NCBI GenBank assembly: GCA_030833605.1
Contig: JAURGV010000158.1
Location: 1 to 5,738, forward strand
Direction of reading: 5' to 3'
DNA length: 5,738 nucleotides
Source: Rhodothermales bacterium
GTDB taxonomy: Bacteria > Bacteroidota > Rhodothermia > Rhodothermales > UBA10348
Shown here: positions 1-5,738 of the stretch, one piece after another
Numbering within the stretch: the stretch's first letter is position 1
Layout of the letters: the number at the start of each line of letters is the position of its first letter
Notes under the pieces: generated by a model
Database searches by the model: none
Told to the model about the DNA's origin: nothing
Seen by the model: the letters and a program-made list of their open reading frames with translations, nothing else
Translations under genes and position numbers: made by a program

Positions 1-1050
1 GCCCTTCAAGAAGAATATGGTCGTGAATTATTTATGCTAGAAGGCGATAAAGCTAAACTGGTCAAAGATATCGGTGGTGACCGAGGTAGTTCTCGGCCTA
101 CTTCCCTATTTGCTTTTGGTGACCGTTTAGTTTTTGCCGCGAACGATCAAGTTTCGGGATTTGAATTATGGCAATGGGACGAATCGGCCGTAACCTTGGT
201 GGCTGATCTTAACGAAGGATCAGGAAGTTCAAATCCTAGAGGATTCGAAGAACTCAATGGCGTCGTTTATTTTTCTGCTGAACGCGAAGAGTATGGAACG
301 GAATTGTTCAGTTATGATGGCAATTCGGTGGTCTTGGTATCGGATTTAAACCCGGGAAGCAATGGCTCAAGGCCATTGGAAATTACCCGTTTGGGCTCTA
401 ATCTATATTTTTCCGCCTACCATCCCGAGACCGGCATAGAGCTGTTTCAATTCGATGGTTCTACCGTAACTGCGGCTGGAGATCTCATTCCGGGCACAGA
501 AAGCTCGTCACCGCGGGATTTAAAAGTAATTGGTGATCGATTGTTGTTTGTCGCCAATACCCCTGAGACCGGTGTTGAGTTGTTTAGCATCAAAGAAGGT
601 GGATCACCCGAACTTCTAGCGGATATTCGTCCGGGTGAAAGAAGTTCAGGCCCAGAACAAGACTTTGTTTTCGGGGACAAGCTGTACTTCTCAGCCGATG
701 ATGGAGAACATGGACTCGAATTATGGATGTGGTCGGAAGCGACAGGAGTACGCATGGTTGGCGACCTCGAAACGGGATCACAGGGATCAGACCCACACGC
801 GTTTACGGCGCTGGATGATACCTGGATCTATTTTTCAGCTCGTTCGGAGCAGTACGGCGTGGAAGTATGGCGTACCGATGGACAGACATCCGAAATGTTG
901 ATGGATATTTGGCCGGGACCCAACGGATCAACGCCGAACGACTACGGCGTGTTAAACAATCAGGTTTGTTTCTCTGCCCAGGATGGCGTTCATGGCCGTG
1001 AGTTATTCTGCGTAACCCACGACAAAGCAACACCTATTATTACGCGCTAA
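1..1050 (+). CDS. ELWxxDGT-repeat protein, C-terminal part (5' end outside window)
   Basis: The reading frame is open from base 1. Eleven codons (ALQEEYGRELF) precede the first visible ATG at 34 and already belong to a repeat, so that ATG is internal and the true start lies upstream. The visible 349 residues are seven full repeats of 46-48 aa plus a final half repeat. Each follows the pattern G-x-E-[LV]-[FW], then a [DG]-D-[LI]-x-x-G-x-x-x-S-x-P segment, then an L-[YF]-F-[SV]-A strand. This is the ELWxxDGT repeat family, found in predicted secreted or surface proteins of many environmental bacteria. The repeats look beta-rich and propeller-like, but that is inference and the biochemical role is unknown. 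The chain stops shortly after the last GRELF (ending TPIITR), with no C-terminal secretion or anchoring domain. Any signal peptide would be outside the window. The stop codon TAA is 3 bp from the end of the converging hmgA. Confidence 0.9.
   Translation, partial: ALQEEYGRELFMLEGDKAKLVKDIGGDRGSSRPTSLFAFGDRLVFAANDQVSGFELWQWDESAVTLVADLNEGSGSSNPRGFEELNGVVYFSAEREEYGTELFSYDGNSVVLVSDLNPGSNGSRPLEITRLGSNLYFSAYHPETGIELFQFDGSTVTAAGDLIPGTESSSPRDLKVIGDRLLFVANTPETGVELFSIKEGGSPELLADIRPGERSSGPEQDFVFGDKLYFSADDGEHGLELWMWSEATGVRMVGDLETGSQGSDPHAFTALDDTWIYFSARSEQYGVEVWRTDGQTSEMLMDIWPGPNGSTPNDYGVLNNQVCFSAQDGVHGRELFCVTHDKATPIITR
19..1050 (+). repeat. Tandem protein-level repeats of about 138 bp (ELWxxDGT units)
   Basis: Counting each unit from the Gly before the E-L-[FW] motif, units begin at about 19, 157, 295, 433, 571, 712, 856 and 994. 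The spacing is 138 bp, with single insertions of 1 and 2 codons in units 5 and 6. The last unit is cut after its first strand. DNA identity between units is low, and the repeat is clear only in translation, so this is an old duplicated array and not a recent tandem expansion. Confidence 0.85.
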
Positions 1051-1060
1051 CGCCTAATAG
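1034..1060. terminator. Weak inverted repeat at the convergent gene ends; possible shared terminator
   Basis: CTATTA (1034-1039) and TAATAG (1055-1060) are perfect 6-bp inverted arms. Inside them, GCG (1044-1046) can pair with CGC (1051-1053) around a CTAA loop. The structure spans both stop codons of the convergent pair, where any bidirectional terminator would have to lie because only 3 bp are non-coding. The outer stem is A+T-rich, the inside is imperfect, and there is no T-tract on either side, so it may have arisen by chance. Confidence 0.25.
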
Positions 1061-2217
1061 ATCTCGGGTCGCCAAGACAGCATATAGTCTGAATCCTCAA
1101 ATTCCACCGCCGATTTGGTCATGTGGAGTGGTTTGAAGGTATCAACCATTACAGCCAATTCATCGGTTCGGGTTTTCCCGATGGATGCCTCGACTGTTCC
1201 TGGGTGAGGTCCGTGCGCGATACCTCCTGGATGGAGCGTAAACGATCCTCGGTCGATATTTCTTCTACTCATGAAGTCACCTTCTGCATAGTAAAGCACT
1301 TCATCGGAATCGATGTTGGAGTGGTTGTACGGCGCAGGAATGGACTGAGGATGGTAGTCGTACAGCCGCGGCACAAAAGAACAGATCACAAAATTGCGAC
1401 CTGAAAAGTGCTGGTGGGCTGGCGGCGGTTGGTGAATGCGTCCCGTAATGGGTTCAAAGTCGTTGATAGACGTCGCATAAGGGTACATGTAACCGTCCCA
1501 GCCAACGAAATCAAACGGATGATGACGGAAAACAATCGGATGTAGATAGCCGTGCTTTGCAATTCTAACTTCGAATGCTCCGGATTCTTCGTGCGTTACA
1601 AGTTCAGTTGGTGGCCGAATATCCCTTTCACAGAAAGGAGAGTGCTCGAGTAATTGCCCCGAATCGTTGCAGTATCGCTTGGGATAAGTAATCTCCGAAA
1701 ATGACTCGATTACCAGGACCCGCTTTGGGGCGTCGGTAAATACCCACCGGTGCGTGATGGTGCGAGGAATATGGACATAATCGCCCTTCTTAAACGGAAC
1801 GTTTCCAAAGGGGCTTTCCAAGACGCCTTCACCATCGTGAATGAACACCATTTCATCCGCGATAGCATTGCGGTAGAAATAATTCATCGGCTCAGTAGGA
1901 GAGCAAAGTGCAAGACGAACGTCTGCATTTCCCATTACATAATTGCGGGATTCTAACCAAGCACCCTTGCTGGGCATGGCCGCGCCCTTAACGTGACGAT
2001 GCCTCAAAAAATCCAAGTCGACGTACTCTGGTCCAAAAGGAATCGGAGCTAATACCTTATCGACAACGGTTGGAGGATGGACATGATAAGCGATGGAAGA
2101 AATGCCGCTAAATCCTTCTGCACCAATGACTTCCTCACTATACAGTGAGCCGTCAGGTTTTCTGAATTGGGTATGTCTTTTTTGGGGAATGGACCCCATT
2201 TTCACGTAGTGTGGCAT
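1054..2217 (-). CDS. hmgA: Homogentisate 1,2-dioxygenase
   Basis: This cytoplasmic Fe(II) ring-cleavage dioxygenase converts homogentisate and O2 to 4-maleylacetoacetate in tyrosine and phenylalanine breakdown. The 387-residue protein shows the two-cupin layout of the family. The N-terminal signature (KRHTQFRKPDGSLY, residues 13-26) is followed by a first cupin around 112-170 (EMVFIHDGEG, GDYVHIPRTITHRW). The segment FDFVGWDGYMYPY lies at 235-247. The catalytic cupin follows, with YNHSNIDSDE (297-306) and LHPGGIAHGPHPG (328-340). By comparison with characterised enzymes, His299, Glu306 and His335 are the likely iron ligands. The length is typical of the short form in Bacteroidota-like bacteria; the human enzyme is about 445 aa. 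The first ATG is chosen because the family N-terminus begins there; no clear Shine-Dalgarno sequence precedes it. It lies 23 bp downstream of hppD, which makes its substrate, so the two are probably co-transcribed. The stop codon is TAG. Confidence 0.95.
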   Translation of the reverse strand: MPHYVKMGSIPQKRHTQFRKPDGSLYSEEVIGAEGFSGISSIAYHVHPPTVVDKVLAPIPFGPEYVDLDFLRHRHVKGAAMPSKGAWLESRNYVMGNADVRLALCSPTEPMNYFYRNAIADEMVFIHDGEGVLESPFGNVPFKKGDYVHIPRTITHRWVFTDAPKRVLVIESFSEITYPKRYCNDSGQLLEHSPFCERDIRPPTELVTHEESGAFEVRIAKHGYLHPIVFRHHPFDFVGWDGYMYPYATSINDFEPITGRIHQPPPAHQHFSGRNFVICSFVPRLYDYHPQSIPAPYNHSNIDSDEVLYYAEGDFMSRRNIDRGSFTLHPGGIAHGPHPGTVEASIGKTRTDELAVMVDTFKPLHMTKSAVEFEDSDYMLSWRPEIY

Positions 2218-2240
2218 TTTATTCTGCGAATAATAATCGG

Positions 2241-3377
2241 TTATAGATTACCGCGTTTGGCCTGTTCGCGCTCGATAGACTCAAAAAGCGCTTTGAAATT
2301 TCCTTTTCCAAACGAGCGAGCTCCTTTGCGTTGGATAATTTCGAAAAATACCGTGGGGCGATCCTGAACGGGCTTGGTGAAAATCTGCAGCAAGTATCCT
2401 TCATCATCACGATCAATCAGAATACCAAGATCTTTTAGGGGAGCTAGATCTTCGTCGATCGTTCCAACCCGGTCTAGGACATCGTCGTAATACTCATCCG
2501 GGACATACAGAAAATCAACACCGCGGGCTTTTAAGGCACTAACCGTTTCGATAATATTGTTGGTCGCCATGGCGATGTGCTGGACGCCTTGGCCGTGGTA
2601 GAAATCTAGATATTCTTCGATTTGGCTTTTTTTCCGGCCGGCTGCGGGCTCATTGAGAGGAAATTTAATCCGATCATTGCCATTGGCCATTACTTTTGAC
2701 ATCAACGCCGTGTATTCGGTCGAAATGTCTTTGTCGTCAAACGATCTAAGATTTCTAAAACCCATCACATGGGCATAAAATTCAACATATTCATCCATCT
2801 CACCCAAATAGACGTTGCCGACGCAATGATCCACATACCGAAGTCCAACTTCTTCAGGGCAATATTCTGGTTTGTCGACAGCAATAAAACCAGGGAGAAA
2901 AATCCCGTTGTAGTTTTTGCGTTCCACAAACGTGTGGATGGTTTCTCCGTACGTCTGAATGGCGGATAGCACAACTGACCCAAATTCATCCGACATGGTT
3001 GTGGGTTTTCGGACCGAAATGGCACCGCGCTTTACCGTTTCCTCGTAAGCACTGGTCGCATCATCTACCCAAAGGGCAAGGTCTTTTACCCCATCGCCAT
3101 GCTTTAGAACATGTTGTGCAATCTCTGAATCGGGGTGTAAAGCCGTGCTTAAAACAAATCTAATTTTACCCTGCTGTAAAACGTAGCTTGTTTTGTCGCG
3201 TACACCGGTTTCTAGACCCGCGTAGGCGACAATCTGGAATCCAAAGGCTGATCGATAGAAATGAGCCGATTGTTTGGCATTACCGACATAAAACTCAACA
3301 TAATCAGTCCCGTTTATGGGTAAAAAGTCTCCATTTTGGGTAATGTCCAATGCGGTGGATGCCTGAGATTGATTCAT
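2241..3377 (-). CDS. hppD: 4-hydroxyphenylpyruvate dioxygenase
   Basis: This non-heme Fe(II) enzyme converts 4-hydroxyphenylpyruvate and O2 to homogentisate and CO2, the step before HmgA in tyrosine catabolism. From the chosen ATG the protein is 378 residues. It has an N-terminal vicinal-oxygen-chelate domain (about 20-155: DYVEFYVGNAKQSAHFYRS) and a C-terminal catalytic VOC domain (about 178-360). The likely iron triad is His184 (YVDHCVGNV), His267 (VQHIAMAT) and Glu346 (FFEIIQR). The C-terminal GARSFGKGNFKALFESIEREQ is the typical closing helix of HPPD, so the gene looks complete and active. The frame stays open to a TTG at 3410, which would add MALFFIRLNEI. I prefer ATG 3377 (MNQSQAST) because a disordered lead followed by the VOC domain fits the family and the TTG has no ribosome-binding site. 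The ATG also lacks a strong one. It is the first gene of the hppD-hmgA operon, so the operon promoter should lie in 3378-3581. Confidence 0.95.
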   Translation of the reverse strand: MNQSQASTALDITQNGDFLPINGTDYVEFYVGNAKQSAHFYRSAFGFQIVAYAGLETGVRDKTSYVLQQGKIRFVLSTALHPDSEIAQHVLKHGDGVKDLALWVDDATSAYEETVKRGAISVRKPTTMSDEFGSVVLSAIQTYGETIHTFVERKNYNGIFLPGFIAVDKPEYCPEEVGLRYVDHCVGNVYLGEMDEYVEFYAHVMGFRNLRSFDDKDISTEYTALMSKVMANGNDRIKFPLNEPAAGRKKSQIEEYLDFYHGQGVQHIAMATNNIIETVSALKARGVDFLYVPDEYYDDVLDRVGTIDEDLAPLKDLGILIDRDDEGYLLQIFTKPVQDRPTVFFEIIQRKGARSFGKGNFKALFESIEREQAKRGNL

Positions 3378-3581
3378 AATTTCGTTCAAACGGATAAAGA
3401 ATAATGCCAACAGAATCTACAATCTGTAGCACAAATAAAAGCGTCTTGCTCCATATTCGGATAGCTTTCATTGAACGGAATATAGTTCGATGGGTTAGGT
3501 TCCGTTGCGGACTTCGGAAAATCTTATTCGGAATCGGCTTTTCTGAACATCCGTTCCTTTATTCTTTCTCGAGCTAAAACC
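3378..3581. promoter_or_regulatory. Divergent intergenic control region (hppD operon / Nudix operon)
   Basis: These 204 bp separate the divergently transcribed hppD and Nudix genes and must hold both promoters; it is the longest gene-free stretch in the window. Towards the Nudix gene, TATAGT at 3481-3486 is a good -10-like hexamer, but only a poor -35 candidate (TTCGGA at 3456-3461, 19 bp away) precedes it. Towards hppD no convincing -35/-10 pair is visible. TTTATTTG on the minus strand (3439-3432) resembles the Bacteroidota -7 element TAnnTTTG with one mismatch, but lacks a partner TTTG at the right distance. CGGA recurs six times on the plus strand (3391, 3458, 3476, 3508, 3515, 3529). AACGGAA (3474-3480) and TTCCGTT (3500-3506) form a perfect 7-bp inverted pair. 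The region's role is certain from layout; the individual elements are tentative. Confidence 0.55.
3417..3429. promoter_or_regulatory. Perfect palindrome CTACA-N3-TGTAG, candidate operator of the hppD operon
   Basis: Arms CTACA (3417-3421) and TGTAG (3425-3429) are perfectly inverted around ATC. The centre lies about 46 bp upstream of the chosen hppD ATG, where a repressor or activator of the catabolic operon could bind. The flanking bases do not extend the symmetry. The size suits a dimeric regulator, but no regulator gene is visible and one 5-bp arm pair could occur by chance in 200 bp. Confidence 0.35.
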
Positions 3582-4154
3582 ATGGAATCTGCAAAATCAA
3601 AGTATTGGGTTACGCGGTCAAGCAAGTATATCCTGGACCGTTGGTGGCTCAAAGTCAGACAAGACCACGTTATTTTGCCTTCCGGGAAAGAAATAGAAGA
3701 ATTTCACGTTCTTGAATATCCAGACTGGACCATGGTGCTGGCCTTGGACGAATCGTCCAAATTGGTCCTTGTTGAACAATACCGTCATGGAATCGGACGT
3801 TTAAGTTTGGAATTCCCGTCGGGCATGTTGGAAAAGGGAGAAACACCTCTTCATGGTGCGGTTCGGGAGTTTAGAGAAGAAACGGGCTACGAAGCGTCCG
3901 ATATCGTTGCCTTTGGGCCACTCATTGAAGACCCGTCTCGACACAACAACGCGGCCTATGCCTTTTTTGGGGGTAAAGCGACCAAAGTGGGCCAACAAAA
4001 CTTGGATGAAACCGAAGATTTAACTCTCGTAAACATGACACCCGTTGAAGTTCATCACGCGATTTTAAATGGAAGGATGGTTCATGGATTACATATTGGC
4101 GCATTTTATAGAGCCGTGGCGCTGGGGCATTTGAATCTAGAGCTAGGGGCTTAA
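3582..4154 (+). CDS. Nudix hydrolase, ADP-ribose pyrophosphatase-like
   Basis: This is a cytoplasmic Mg2+-dependent pyrophosphohydrolase of the Nudix superfamily. A complete Nudix box, matching Gx5Ex7REUxEExGU exactly, runs from Gly81 to Tyr103; REFREE at 95-100 supplies the metal-binding glutamates. Upstream are the features of the ADP-ribose pyrophosphatase/NudF-like group: an N-terminal strand region (KYILDRWWLKVRQDHVILPSGKEIEEFHVLEYPDW, 15-49) and LVLVEQYRHGIGRLSLEFPSG (61-81). The Q-Y-R and E-F-P-[SA]-G elements are characteristic of that group. At 190 aa the length is normal. ADP-ribose or a related nucleoside diphosphate sugar is the likely substrate, but specificity cannot be read from the sequence. 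The ATG at 3582 is the only good start: no in-frame ATG precedes it nearby, and GAG at 3571-3573 is a weak ribosome-binding site 8 nt upstream. The stop TAA abuts the ATG of the next gene, so the two are very likely co-transcribed. Confidence 0.9.
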   Translation: MESAKSKYWVTRSSKYILDRWWLKVRQDHVILPSGKEIEEFHVLEYPDWTMVLALDESSKLVLVEQYRHGIGRLSLEFPSGMLEKGETPLHGAVREFREETGYEASDIVAFGPLIEDPSRHNNAAYAFFGGKATKVGQQNLDETEDLTLVNMTPVEVHHAILNGRMVHGLHIGAFYRAVALGHLNLELGA

Positions 4155-5258
4155 ATGAAAGGGTGGAAGATTAACATAATTGTTTTGCTTTTAGCGTGTG
4201 GATTCGCCTTCGGTTGTGGCTCCAAGCCGTCCTTTGTAGTCGCCTCCTTTGAAGTAGATCAGACATCGTGGGACTCGCTGTTTGTGCGGGTCGATTTCGC
4301 TTCTGTAAATCGACTATCTGTAGCAACCCCCGTTATTCCAGAAACACGTGTATATACCGTGTTTGGTTCTAATTTTGATACGTTGTATGTGGGTGATCAG
4401 CCTTCCATACCGATTCCCGATAGACAACTAGAACACCGGGAAGCGCTTCGGGTCGAGGTGTGTGCACACTTTGAAGGGCAGTCTGCGTGTGATCTGCGCA
4501 TTGTTTATGCCTCTCCGAAGAAAGTGGGCGCGGACTATACGGTAGATTTTCCCTTGGATCCTCCAGCATTCCAAAAGGGATTTATAGAGCTGGCCTCAAC
4601 GCTTTACCGTCAGATATATGGGACGGATGATTGGGAATTGATTCGAAAACCAAGTGGAAAGCCTCTCTCGGTGGTCGTCTATGGGGAGGGGGCGCCAACA
4701 GACTATGTGCGCATTCCAATTAATCGATCAGAAACCACGTTTGATTTGAGCCGATTCGAAGGTTATCGCAACGTGCGATATCAGATACAATCTGCGTTGA
4801 TGGACGCCGATTCTGCCGTTGTATTTTTTGAGCTTCATGCCGAAACCGGAAGTCAGTCGCCCTTGGTTGCTTCGGAACGATTTGTTTTGCGTTCCAAATC
4901 GGAGGAAGAGCGTTACGGCGAGGTGCAGCAGTTAGTCGAGTTGGCCGGCGCACAGATTTTAGATAAAGTCGAAGGTCGGTTTGGATCTCAAAGAGCCTAT
5001 GTTTTCATAAATGAATGGCGCTATGAAGCGCTTCAGAAGCAATATTCTGCCGAGTTTGAACTCCATTGGCAAGGTGCATTTCGGTCGAGGTGGTCGGATT
5101 TGTCGGGCCAATTACTCATTCGAGCCGATGGTACAGAAGGCACGTTTATGTATTTGAGGGGCAGCGAAAATGCGGAAGATGTGTGGTTGGATAAAGTGAA
5201 ACAGAATATTATTGAGCTGGAGCCCTTGTTCGACCAAACTGACCTTAACACTAATTGA
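4155..5258 (+). CDS. Predicted lipoprotein of unknown function
   Basis: I do not recognise this 367-aa protein. It opens with a lipoprotein-type signal peptide: a basic start MKGWK, a hydrophobic stretch INIIVLLLACGFAFG, and a probable lipidated Cys21 (A-F-G-C, then GSKPS). The Phe at -2 makes this a loose lipobox; Cys15 (LLAC) is a less likely alternative. The mature part appears beta-rich, with two segments of similar feel. Residues 65-120 include VYTVFGSNFDTLYVGDQPSIP and a Cys pair (103 and 112) that could form a disulfide. Residues 172-230 include VVVYGEGAPTDYVRIPI. A charged helix (about 247-275, SKSEEERYGEVQQLVELAGAQILD) leads into a final mixed region containing FINEWRYEALQKQYSAEFELHW. 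No catalytic motif is evident. An AGGGG ribosome-binding site (4145-4149) lies inside the end of the Nudix gene, 5 nt before the ATG, and the ATG directly follows the Nudix TAA, which suggests translational coupling. A periplasm-facing membrane location is inferred. Confidence 0.75.
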   Translation: MKGWKINIIVLLLACGFAFGCGSKPSFVVASFEVDQTSWDSLFVRVDFASVNRLSVATPVIPETRVYTVFGSNFDTLYVGDQPSIPIPDRQLEHREALRVEVCAHFEGQSACDLRIVYASPKKVGADYTVDFPLDPPAFQKGFIELASTLYRQIYGTDDWELIRKPSGKPLSVVVYGEGAPTDYVRIPINRSETTFDLSRFEGYRNVRYQIQSALMDADSAVVFFELHAETGSQSPLVASERFVLRSKSEEERYGEVQQLVELAGAQILDKVEGRFGSQRAYVFINEWRYEALQKQYSAEFELHWQGAFRSRWSDLSGQLLIRADGTEGTFMYLRGSENAEDVWLDKVKQNIIELEPLFDQTDLNTN

Positions 5259-5269
5259 AAAAGGAACTA

Positions 5270-5738
5270 ATGACCCAATTTCAGGCATTGTTACTGCGCA
5301 ATGAGCCTTCGTTTTCGGCGAAGGTCGAAACCTTACCTCTAAGTAACCTGAAAAATGAAGGGGACGTTGTTGTACGCGTTTCATGGAGTGGCATCAATTA
5401 TAAAGATGCGTTGGCGGTGACCAATACCGGGAAAATAATTAGAGGCGATTTCCCCTTTGTCCCTGGTATTGACTTGGCTGGCGTAGTAGAATCGTCGGAA
5501 AGTCCTGATTTTAACAGGGGAGACCACGTGCTGTCTACTGGCTGGGGCTTGGGCGAAAATATTTGGGGTGGGTATTCCTCTCTACAACGACTCAAAGCGT
5601 CGAGTCTGCTCAAAATCCCAGCGGGCTTATCGGCTCGGGACGCCATGATTGAGCAAACGGCCAAGGACGACATCTTGCGCTACGGCAAGAACAAGGTGAC
5701 GTATTGGGTCGAAAAGCAGGCGGGCATCTCGGGCGATG
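5270..5738 (+). CDS. YhdH/AcuI-type quinone oxidoreductase (acrylyl-CoA reductase family), 3' partial
   Basis: This is a zinc-free medium-chain dehydrogenase/reductase. Relatives such as YhdH and AcuI use NADPH to reduce acrylyl-CoA to propionyl-CoA or act on quinones. The N-terminal GroES-like domain is clear: SGINYKDALAVTNTGKIIRGDFPFVPGIDLAG (40-71), then GDHVLSTGWGLGENIWGGYSS (84-104) and LKIPAGLSARDAMI (114-127), all diagnostic of this subgroup. Full-length members are about 325-330 aa, and only 156 codons fit before the window ends. After Ile127 the family sequence (recalled as AMIIGTAGFTA, entering the Rossmann fold) is replaced by EQTAKDDILRYGKNKVTYW and further residues that do not match, so the last 29 codons may not belong to this gene. 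The start ATG at 5270 has an AAGGA site (5261-5265) 4 nt upstream. It follows the lipoprotein stop by 11 bp and is probably in the same operon. Substrate is not determinable. Confidence 0.85.
   Translation, partial: MTQFQALLLRNEPSFSAKVETLPLSNLKNEGDVVVRVSWSGINYKDALAVTNTGKIIRGDFPFVPGIDLAGVVESSESPDFNRGDHVLSTGWGLGENIWGGYSSLQRLKASSLLKIPAGLSARDAMIEQTAKDDILRYGKNKVTYWVEKQAGISGD
5651..5738 (+). other. Discordant 3' tail: GC3-rich coding-like sequence unrelated to YhdH
   Basis: The last 88 bases keep the same frame open but read EQTAKDDILRYGKNKVTYW and onward to GISGD, which I cannot place in any family and which does not fit a YhdH-type Rossmann domain. About 58% of the bases are G or C. About 25 of 29 codons end in G or C, against about 16 of 28 in the codons just before it. 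The strong third-position bias suggests real coding DNA in this frame, from a genome with higher G+C or from a different gene. Its place at the very edge of the window favours an assembly or read chimera; a true recombination joint is possible. Confidence 0.5.

Noticed and set aside
34..36. ATG at 34 as the start of the repeat protein
   Set aside because: The frame is open upstream to base 1 and the preceding residues (YGRELF) are part of a repeat unit, so the gene begins before the window.
19..1050. Regular 138-bp periodicity considered as a CRISPR-like or DNA satellite array
   Set aside because: The periodicity exists in the protein (ELWxxDGT units) and the DNA copies have diverged strongly; there are no identical short repeats with unique spacers.
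1123..1404. Plus-strand open frame of 93 codons inside hmgA
   Set aside because: It lies wholly antisense to a confidently identified gene, and its translation is low-complexity and resembles no family; the same applies to the other short frames overlapping the assigned genes on both strands.
3378..3410. TTG at 3410 as the start of hppD
   Set aside because: It adds 11 residues outside the family core and has no ribosome-binding site; the ATG at 3377 gives a normal HPPD length.
3378..3581. A small RNA or tRNA gene in the divergent intergenic region
   Set aside because: No cloverleaf or conserved RNA motif can be traced, and the two divergent promoters account for the space.
5398..5673. Minus-strand open frame of 91 codons opposite yhdH
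   Set aside because: It is antisense to the diagnostic YhdH motifs and has no recognisable domain or ribosome-binding site.

Overview
The window is gene-dense, with a moderate G+C that looks a little under 50% by eye. It comes from a heterotrophic bacterium. The homogentisate dioxygenase is the short form of about 387 aa, its N-terminus is of the 'MPxYxKxGxIPxKRHTQFRKPDGSLY' type, and both it and the HPPD resemble proteins of the Bacteroidota/Rhodothermota/Balneolota lineage as I remember them. That placement is an inference from recalled family sequences, not a database result. Both window ends cut through coding sequence, so it reads like a short contig.

Layout, left to right. (1) Positions 1-1050, plus strand: the C-terminal part of a protein built almost entirely of ELWxxDGT-type repeats of about 46 aa; its N-terminus lies outside the window. 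(2) Positions 1054-3377, minus strand: a two-gene tyrosine/phenylalanine catabolic operon. hppD (4-hydroxyphenylpyruvate dioxygenase) comes first and hmgA (homogentisate 1,2-dioxygenase) second, 23 bp apart. The repeat gene and hmgA converge with only 3 bp between their stop codons. (3) Positions 3378-3581: a 204-bp divergent control region with a perfect 5-3-5 palindrome in front of hppD and many CGGA motifs. (4) Positions 3582-5738, plus strand: a tightly packed trio made of an ADP-ribose-pyrophosphatase-like Nudix hydrolase, an unrecognised lipoprotein of 367 aa whose ATG directly follows the Nudix stop, and after 11 bp the start of a YhdH/AcuI-type quinone oxidoreductase (acrylyl-CoA reductase family).

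How the genes fit together. HppD and HmgA catalyse consecutive steps (4-hydroxyphenylpyruvate to homogentisate to maleylacetoacetate). The isomerase and fumarylacetoacetase that would complete the route to fumarate and acetoacetate are not in the window. The Nudix, lipoprotein and YhdH trio is probably one transcription unit, but the sequence shows no obvious functional theme linking its members.

The most notable anomaly is at the right edge. The YhdH-like protein matches its family up to about residue 127 (near 5650). It then changes abruptly to an unrelated, still open, GC3-rich stretch (5651-5738) just where the nucleotide-binding domain should begin. An assembly or read chimera at the contig end is the simplest explanation; a real recombination joint is the alternative. 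I found no convincing new biological system, mobile element, CRISPR array or RNA gene.
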